NCBI GenBank assembly: GCA_023379515.1
Contig: JAMCQQ010000171.1
Location: 1 to 10,127, forward strand
DNA from: Actinomycetota bacterium
GTDB lineage: Bacteria; Actinomycetota; Humimicrobiia; Humimicrobiales; Humimicrobiaceae
Length of the DNA: 10,127 nt
Direction: 5' to 3'
Shown: piece by piece, positions 6,419-10,127 of the stretch
Numbering within the stretch: the first letter of the stretch is position 1
Layout of the letters: the number at the start of each line of letters is the position of its first letter
Notes under the pieces: model-generated
What the model saw: the letters and a program-made list of their open reading frames with translations, nothing else
Database searches by the model: none
What the model was told of the DNA's origin: nothing
Made by a program: the position numbers and the translations under genes

Positions 6419-6445
6419 TGGTGTGAAATTATAATTAATAAATAT

Positions 6446-6468
6446 AATAGATATAAAAATAGATATAA
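6446..6468 (+). repeat. AT-rich two-copy direct repeat upstream of the racemase gene
   Basis: AATAGATATAA occurs at 6446-6456 and again at 6458-6468, a perfect 11-base repeat with 12-base spacing. The 79-base gap is almost pure A/T. TATAAT occurs at 6464-6469, a perfect -10 box, but I see no acceptable -35 at 16-18 bases upstream, so promoter status is unproven. Confidence 0.45.
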
Positions 6469-6497
6469 TATAGAAGTAAACATATAGGATAATACTA

Positions 6498-7775
6498 ATG
6501 ATTGTAGAGCTTGAATACGGCGAAGATAAGCTGAAAGTTGAAATTGACAGGGAAAATTTACTGCATATAATCACAAGCAAACCTTTAAAAGCTTTAATAA
6601 ATCCGCGCCAGTCTTTAATCCAAAACATGCGAAACCCAATCGGAAGTCTTCCTGTCTCCGCTAAGGTAAAAGGCAAAAAAAGGATATGTATCGTAATTTC
6701 TGACAGCACAAGAGCAGTTCCGACAAGACTTATTCTTAAAGCATTGCTTGCCGAACTTGCGGACAGCGGTATTCCGAAAGAATCGATTACCATACTTATT
6801 GCAACAGGGTTGCACAGGCCTAATCTTGGAGATGAGCTCGTCGGATTGGTGGGAAGGGAAATTATAGATCATTATAATATTGTTAACCACAATGCCCGGG
6901 ATAGAGAGAGTTGTGAGTTCCTGGGTAAAACAAAACGCGGAACTCCGATAATTATAAACAAAATTTTTATCGAATCGGATTTTAAGATACTTACCGGATT
7001 GATCGAGCCTCATTTCATGGCAGGATTTTCCGGCGGAAGGAAAGCAGTCTGTCCGGGGATAAGCTATGTGGAAATGTTCAGACATTTTCACGGGCCGGAT
7101 ATCCTGGAATCACCGAAAGCCGCTTATGGCGTACTTGAAGGCAATCCTTTCCATGAAGAATCAACCGAGATTGCAAAAAAATCAAATGTAGACTTTATTG
7201 TTAATGTCACAATTAATAAGGGTAAGGAAGTGACAGGAATTTTTTGCGGAGATCTGGAAGAAGCTTTTTATGCAGGAGCAAAATTCTGCAAGGATGCAAG
7301 CTGCTGCAGGATAAGCCAGGAGGCTGACATTGTTCTGACAACCGGCGGGGGTCTGCCGCTGGATGCGACCTTGTATCAGACTGTCAAAGGGATGGTTGGC
7401 GCAATGCCCGCAGTAAAAAAGGGCGGCATGATAATAGTTGCAGCCCAGTGCAAAGAAAAAATTGGAAGCACTGAGTTTGTGGAAATTATCGAGCAGGAAA
7501 CAAATCACGATGAATTCATGAAAAAAATAAAAAGAAAAGATTATTTTAAAATAGACCAGTGGGAATTTGAGGAACTTGTTAAAGCCAGAGAAAAGGCTGA
7601 TATTTATTTATACAGCGATTGCATGCTTGCAGGCAGTTTTAAGATACCGCCTTCAACTTTAAAAATTGTCAATTCGGTTGAGGAAGCAATTAAAATCGGC
7701 TTTGGCAAATACGGCAGGAATGCAAAGATAAGCGTAATTCCCGAGGGCCCTTATGCAATACCGGTAAAAGTCTAG
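6498..7775 (+). CDS. larA: LarA-family (DUF2088) nickel-pincer 2-hydroxyacid racemase, probable lactate racemase
   Basis: At 425 residues it matches LarA length. LarA interconverts L- and D-lactate using the nickel-pincer nucleotide cofactor. All residues I know as functional in the Lactobacillus plantarum enzyme have counterparts at nearly the same spacing: Asp69 and Arg72 (SDSTR), His106 (GLHRP), His172 (EPHFMAGFSGGRK), Lys182 (the pincer-attachment lysine), His198 (HFHGP), Gln294 and Lys297 (LYQTVKG). An active enzyme of this family is therefore likely. Exact substrate is less sure, because LarA homologues acting on other 2-hydroxyacids exist. The cofactor genes larB, larC and larE are not in this window. 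Ribosome site TAGGAT at 6485-6490. Its place between a lactaldehyde-type BMC and a GlcD/GlcF dehydrogenase fits conversion of L-lactate to D-lactate (inference). Confidence 0.85.
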   Translation: MIVELEYGEDKLKVEIDRENLLHIITSKPLKALINPRQSLIQNMRNPIGSLPVSAKVKGKKRICIVISDSTRAVPTRLILKALLAELADSGIPKESITILIATGLHRPNLGDELVGLVGREIIDHYNIVNHNARDRESCEFLGKTKRGTPIIINKIFIESDFKILTGLIEPHFMAGFSGGRKAVCPGISYVEMFRHFHGPDILESPKAAYGVLEGNPFHEESTEIAKKSNVDFIVNVTINKGKEVTGIFCGDLEEAFYAGAKFCKDASCCRISQEADIVLTTGGGLPLDATLYQTVKGMVGAMPAVKKGGMIIVAAQCKEKIGSTEFVEIIEQETNHDEFMKKIKRKDYFKIDQWEFEELVKAREKADIYLYSDCMLAGSFKIPPSTLKIVNSVEEAIKIGFGKYGRNAKISVIPEGPYAIPVKV

Positions 7776-7820
7776 CAGCTTTTTGCCCTTATTATTTTTT
7801 TAAGCTTCTATTTTATATAT

Positions 7821-7829
7821 TTTCCATTA
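7821..7829. repeat. Left copy of 9-bp target-site duplication
   Basis: TTTCCATTA lies directly outside the left inverted repeat and is repeated exactly at 7972-7980. The bases beyond (7830 G and 7981 T) differ, so the duplication is exactly 9 bp. Confidence 0.8.
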
Positions 7830-7971
7830 GGAAGCATCTAAAATTTCGTGATAGCAATAAAGGAAAATTTTAAGAGCCAGGATGGGTATTTCAAAAACAC
7901 GCAGGCTTTCCCCCGGCGAGTAAAAGCCGGCTTATCAATTTATTTTTTATCACGAAATTTTAGATGCTAAC
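7830..7971. mobile_element. MITE-like non-autonomous element, 142 bp
   Basis: The ends are 24-bp inverted repeats (7830-7853 and 7948-7971) matching at 22 of 24 positions; the inner 21 bp (AGCATCTAAAATTTCGTGATA on the left, read without its last base as AGCATCTAAAATTTCGTGAT) are perfect. Both sides are flanked by TTTCCATTA, an exact 9-bp target duplication. The interior has no ORF that could be a transposase. It holds a small GC-richer hairpin (GGCTTT 7904-7909 with AAAGCC 7923-7928). Known pattern: miniature inverted-repeat elements are moved in trans by a transposase recognising the same ends; a 9-bp duplication occurs in several DDE families, and I do not assign one. The insertion lies between the racemase and dehydrogenase genes. 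Confidence 0.82.
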
Positions 7972-7980
7972 TTTCCATTA
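7972..7980. repeat. Right copy of 9-bp target-site duplication
   Basis: TTTCCATTA directly follows the right inverted repeat and is identical to 7821-7829, as expected from staggered-cut insertion. Confidence 0.8.
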
Positions 7981-7987
7981 TTTTTTA

Positions 7988-8017
7988 TTGCTTTTCATGG
8001 CGCAAATTTATTAAAAT
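7988..8017 (+). promoter_or_regulatory. Weak sigma-70-type promoter candidate for the GlcD-type gene
   Basis: TTGCTT (7988-7993) and TAAAAT (8012-8017) are 18 bases apart. The -10 box matches consensus at 5 of 6, the -35 box at 3 of 6. The AT-rich setting makes chance matches common. It would give the lactate dehydrogenase genes a transcript of their own, downstream of the inserted element. Confidence 0.25.
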
Positions 8018-8073
8018 AGAACAGTTATTTAAGATTTGAGGATGTGTAGAATAAAAGATAATAATATGCAACG

Positions 8074-8113
8074 AAAGAAAAACACATAAGATGAAAGAAG
8101 AACACATAAAATA
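8074..8113 (+). repeat. 20-bp tandem duplication across the GlcD-type start codon
   Basis: Bases 8074-8093 and 8094-8113 are adjacent 20-base units that match at 17 of 20 positions (core AAAGAAnAACACATAA). The first unit ends with the ATG start; the matching place in the second reads ATA. The repeat spans the ribosome-binding region and the first codons. Confidence 0.6.
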
Positions 8114-9467
8114 TTTGGAAGAAATCGCAGGCAAGGATAAGGTAATAACGGATATCGAAGATAAAGTATGCTTTGGCTTTGATTCCACAAGGCTCCAGTA
8201 TCTGCCGGAGGTAATAGTAAAGGTAAAAGACAGTCAGCAGATCAGCAGCATACTTAAGTTTGCAAATGAATATAAAATCCCTGTAACTCCAAGAGGAGCA
8301 GCAACAGGACTCAGCGGCGGGTGTCTGGCGGTCAATGGTGGAATTTTGCTGGTTCTTATTGAAATGAACAGGATCTATGATGTCAATCCCATAGATTTGT
8401 TTATAGAAGTCGAAGCCGGAGTTGTCACTGTTGATGTAGACAAAGCTGCATCAAAATACAAGCTGTTTTATCCCCCTGACCCGGGAAGTATGAAAACTTC
8501 CACGATCGGAGGAAATATTGCCGAAAATGCAGGCGGACTGAGAGGTTTGAAATATGGCGTAACCAAGGATTATGTCAATTCAATGGAAGTCGTCCTGCCT
8601 ACAGGCGAAATCATCAATATCGGCACCAAGACTGTTAAAAGCGTTACGGGATATAATCTTGTTGACCTGATCGTGGGATCCGAAGGCACACTCGGAGTAG
8701 TAACAAAAGCAACCCTGGGTTTGCTGCCGGTTCCACCTGCAAGAGCAAGCCTGCTTGCTCTTTTTAATAATCTGACGGAAGCCGCAAAGACAGTAAGAGA
8801 TATCGTAGCTGAAGGAGTAATTACTGCAACACTTGAACTTGTTGATAATGTTACAATAAATGCAATTGAGGATTACCTTAAAATCGGACTAAACAGAAAT
8901 GTCGGGGCGATGCTTTTAATTGAAGTGGACGGTCAGAAGGGCTCAGTCGATATTGAGGCCGAAGTCATAAAAAAAGTATGCACACAAAACAATGCCCTAT
9001 CCTGCAAACTGTCAACGGACCAAAAAGAAAGAGATGTTTTATGGTCAGCAAGGAGAGCTGCGCTTTCTTCACTTGCAAGAATAAAACCTTCAACCATACT
9101 TGAAGATGCAACTGTGCCAAGAAGCAGGATCGTAGAGCTTGTTGAAGCAGTGAACAACATTGCAAAAAAATATAACATTATGATTGGCACTTTCGGCCAT
9201 GCAGGTGACGGCAATCTTCACCCGACAATACTTACTGATTTAAGATATTGTTTGGATCAAGCGCCGGTCGAGAAGGTAATAGAAGAAATTTTTATCGAAA
9301 CCGTTAAGCTTGACGGTACCCTATCGGGAGAGCATGGGATAGGACTTACAAAAGCAAGATTTTTAAAACTTGAAATTTCAGATGAAGTTTACAGACTTAT
9401 GAAAAAAATAAAACAGGCGCTTGATCCAAACAATATCTTAAATCCCGGGAAATTGTTTATGGATTAA
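8091..9467 (+). CDS. glcD: GlcD-type FAD-linked 2-hydroxyacid dehydrogenase, probable D-lactate dehydrogenase
   Basis: A 458-residue protein with an N-terminal FAD-binding PCMH domain (about 35-215) and a C-terminal FAD-oxidase domain (about 220-456), the usual GlcD/Dld size. Visible motifs: PRGAATGLSGG (67-77), PPDPGSMKTSTIGGNIAENA (128-147, FAD contact), GSEGTLGVV (196-204), GHAGDGNLHP (369-378) with His370 and His377, and GEHGIG (413-418) with His415, probable metal/substrate ligands. The family oxidises D-lactate, glycolate or related 2-hydroxyacids to 2-oxoacids. Lactate is favoured by the upstream racemase homologue. It is followed by a GlcF-type Fe-S protein, the usual partner. The start is the first ATG after in-frame TAA 8052-8054; the ribosome site is weak (GAAAGA, about 12 bases upstream), so expression may be low. 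In some anaerobes GlcD-like LDHs pair with EtfAB instead; none is visible here. Confidence 0.9.
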   Translation: MKEEHIKYLEEIAGKDKVITDIEDKVCFGFDSTRLQYLPEVIVKVKDSQQISSILKFANEYKIPVTPRGAATGLSGGCLAVNGGILLVLIEMNRIYDVNPIDLFIEVEAGVVTVDVDKAASKYKLFYPPDPGSMKTSTIGGNIAENAGGLRGLKYGVTKDYVNSMEVVLPTGEIINIGTKTVKSVTGYNLVDLIVGSEGTLGVVTKATLGLLPVPPARASLLALFNNLTEAAKTVRDIVAEGVITATLELVDNVTINAIEDYLKIGLNRNVGAMLLIEVDGQKGSVDIEAEVIKKVCTQNNALSCKLSTDQKERDVLWSARRAALSSLARIKPSTILEDATVPRSRIVELVEAVNNIAKKYNIMIGTFGHAGDGNLHPTILTDLRYCLDQAPVEKVIEEIFIETVKLDGTLSGEHGIGLTKARFLKLEISDEVYRLMKKIKQALDPNNILNPGKLFMD

Positions 9468-9553
9468 CAATAAACTAATATTTTTTAAAGGTATTAATCA
9501 AAAAAAATTAACATAAAAAAATTAATCATGGAAAAGAATTAGGAAAATAAGAG
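9468..9553. other. AT-rich spacer between the GlcD- and GlcF-type genes
   Basis: 86 bases, almost all A/T, with ATTAATCA at 9493-9500 and 9521-9528. No hairpin followed by a T-run is seen, so read-through from the dehydrogenase into the Fe-S subunit gene is expected. Confidence 0.4.
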
Positions 9554-10127
9554 ATGTCAGGAAATAGAATTTCAGAAAAAGAGGACGAGTTATTCAGCTG
9601 CAGCAGGTGCGGTGCCTGCCTGGCAGTTTGTCCGGTATATAAGCAAACTCTGGATGAGGGAGTTGCACCAAGGGGCAAATTAAGCCTTATAGAAGCCGCT
9701 GCAAATGATAAGATTGGCATTTCAGAAAAACTTTCCAAAAAAATTTATACATGCACACTTTGCAATTACTGCACAAAAGAATGCCCAAGCGGTGTAAAAA
9801 TTGATGAGCTTTTCAAGGCAGTGAGAAGCGATCTTGTTGAAAGTAAAAAATATCCTGAAATTTTGGATTACCTGAAAGATAAGATAGAAAAAGCATATAA
9901 TATTACATTTGATACCAACCAGGGAAGACTTGACTGGGTAACGCAGCAGCCAGACGCAAAGGTTGAAGACTTTCTTAAGGAAACTGCAGATGTTGTATAT
10001 TTTGTCGGCTGTGTATCCTCATTTTCACCACGTTCCTTTCCCATCCCACGCTCGATAACACAAATCTTTAAAAGAGCGGAAGTGGATTTTACCTTGCTTG
10101 GTGAAAATGAATGGTGTTGCTTTTTTC
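9554..10127 (+). CDS. glcF: GlcF-type (CCG-domain) iron-sulfur subunit of the hydroxyacid dehydrogenase, 3'-truncated
   Basis: The frame runs from ATG 9554 to the window end (191 residues); ribosome site AGGA at 9541-9544. Two ferredoxin-type motifs are visible: C16-x2-C19-x2-C22-x3-C26-P (FSCSRCGACLAVCPVY) and C67-x2-C70-x2-C73-x3-C77-P (YTCTLCNYCTKECPSG), each binding a [4Fe-4S] cluster. The first cysteine-rich CCG domain starts near VYFVGCVSSF, and the window ends within its second motif, EWCCFF. In GlcF/HdrD-type proteins a glycine normally follows the CC pair (CCG); here it is Phe, which could be a sequencing or contig-end error, a small deletion or a true variant. Known role: passing electrons from the GlcD flavin to a membrane or soluble acceptor. 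Glycolate-oxidase and heterodisulfide-reductase-like proteins share this architecture; the upstream GlcD decides for GlcF. Confidence 0.87.
   Translation, partial: MSGNRISEKEDELFSCSRCGACLAVCPVYKQTLDEGVAPRGKLSLIEAAANDKIGISEKLSKKIYTCTLCNYCTKECPSGVKIDELFKAVRSDLVESKKYPEILDYLKDKIEKAYNITFDTNQGRLDWVTQQPDAKVEDFLKETADVVYFVGCVSSFSPRSFPIPRSITQIFKRAEVDFTLLGENEWCCFF

Larger units (their letters stand above)
7776..8090. other. 315-base gene-free stretch
   Basis: No credible coding region is seen here. It contains, in order, an AT-rich segment after the racemase stop without a convincing terminator stem, a 142-base MITE-like element with its target duplication, and an AT-rich leader before the GlcD-type gene with one weak promoter candidate. 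Confidence 0.7.

Noticed and set aside
6446..6469. TATAAT at 6464-6469 as the racemase promoter
   Set aside because: No -35-like hexamer at 16-18 bases upstream, and AT-rich repeats produce such boxes by chance.
6615..7091. 158-residue minus-strand ORF opposite the racemase gene
   Set aside because: The plus-strand gene carries all LarA active-site residues; the antisense frame has no family signature.
7870..7935. Interior of the MITE-like element as a riboswitch
   Set aside because: I compared it by memory with fluoride, c-di-GMP, Moco, preQ1 and THF motifs and found no match; only one small hairpin is visible.
7830..7971. The inverted repeat after the racemase gene as an intrinsic terminator
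   Set aside because: The arms are separated by about 94 bases and no T-run follows the right arm as part of a compact stem-loop; the flanking 9-bp duplication fits a transposed element better.
8066..8089. Seven-codon leader ORF before the GlcD-type gene (ATG 8066, TAA 8087)
   Set aside because: No ribosome site and no sign of an attenuator; it is mostly made of the A-rich tandem repeat.

Overview
The window holds a single-direction (+ strand) gene cluster that encodes most of a bacterial microcompartment (BMC) and, next to it, a lactate-oxidation module. Base composition is AT-rich, AGA/AGG and ATA codons are common, and most genes have strong Shine-Dalgarno sites (AGGAGG-like). This fits an anaerobic, fermentative, low-GC bacterium such as a Clostridia-like Firmicute or an uncultured anaerobe with similar codon use. 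I cannot fix the taxon from the sequence.

Layout. 1-907: 3' part of a PduS/RnfC-like flavo-iron-sulfur protein, cut by the window start. 918-1493: tandem-domain shell protein (BMC-T, PduT type). 1516-2394: class II aldolase of the fuculose/rhamnulose-phosphate type with a C-terminal encapsulation-peptide-like tail. 2395-2494: intercistronic hairpins. 2495-2773: hexameric shell protein (BMC-H). 2838-3941: PduL-type phosphotransacylase with an N-terminal encapsulation peptide and an unusual C-terminal extension. 4048-5463: CoA-acylating aldehyde dehydrogenase (PduP/EutE type) with an N-terminal encapsulation peptide. 5507-5845: second BMC-H. 5870-6418: second PduT-type BMC-T. 6498-7775: LarA-type nickel-dependent lactate racemase family protein. 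7776-8090: gene-free stretch carrying a 142-bp MITE-like element with 24-bp terminal inverted repeats and a 9-bp target duplication. 8091-9467: GlcD-type FAD-linked 2-hydroxyacid dehydrogenase. 9554 to end: GlcF-type iron-sulfur subunit, cut by the window end.

Working model (inference). The aldolase splits a 6-deoxy-ketose 1-phosphate (fuculose-1-P or rhamnulose-1-P) into DHAP and L-lactaldehyde. The aldehyde dehydrogenase makes lactyl-CoA and NADH, and PduL makes lactyl-phosphate, which a kinase outside the window would turn into L-lactate and ATP. The LarA-like protein would racemise L-lactate to D-lactate, and GlcD/GlcF would oxidise D-lactate to pyruvate. No diol dehydratase, glycyl-radical enzyme or alcohol dehydrogenase is visible here. 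The NADH made in the lumen could be reoxidised by the PduS-like protein, with electrons leaving through Fe-S clusters in the two PduT-like shell trimers. The most striking detail is that the first BMC-T has the pore cysteine in both of its BMC domains, which predicts six cysteines around the central pore instead of the three in PduT.
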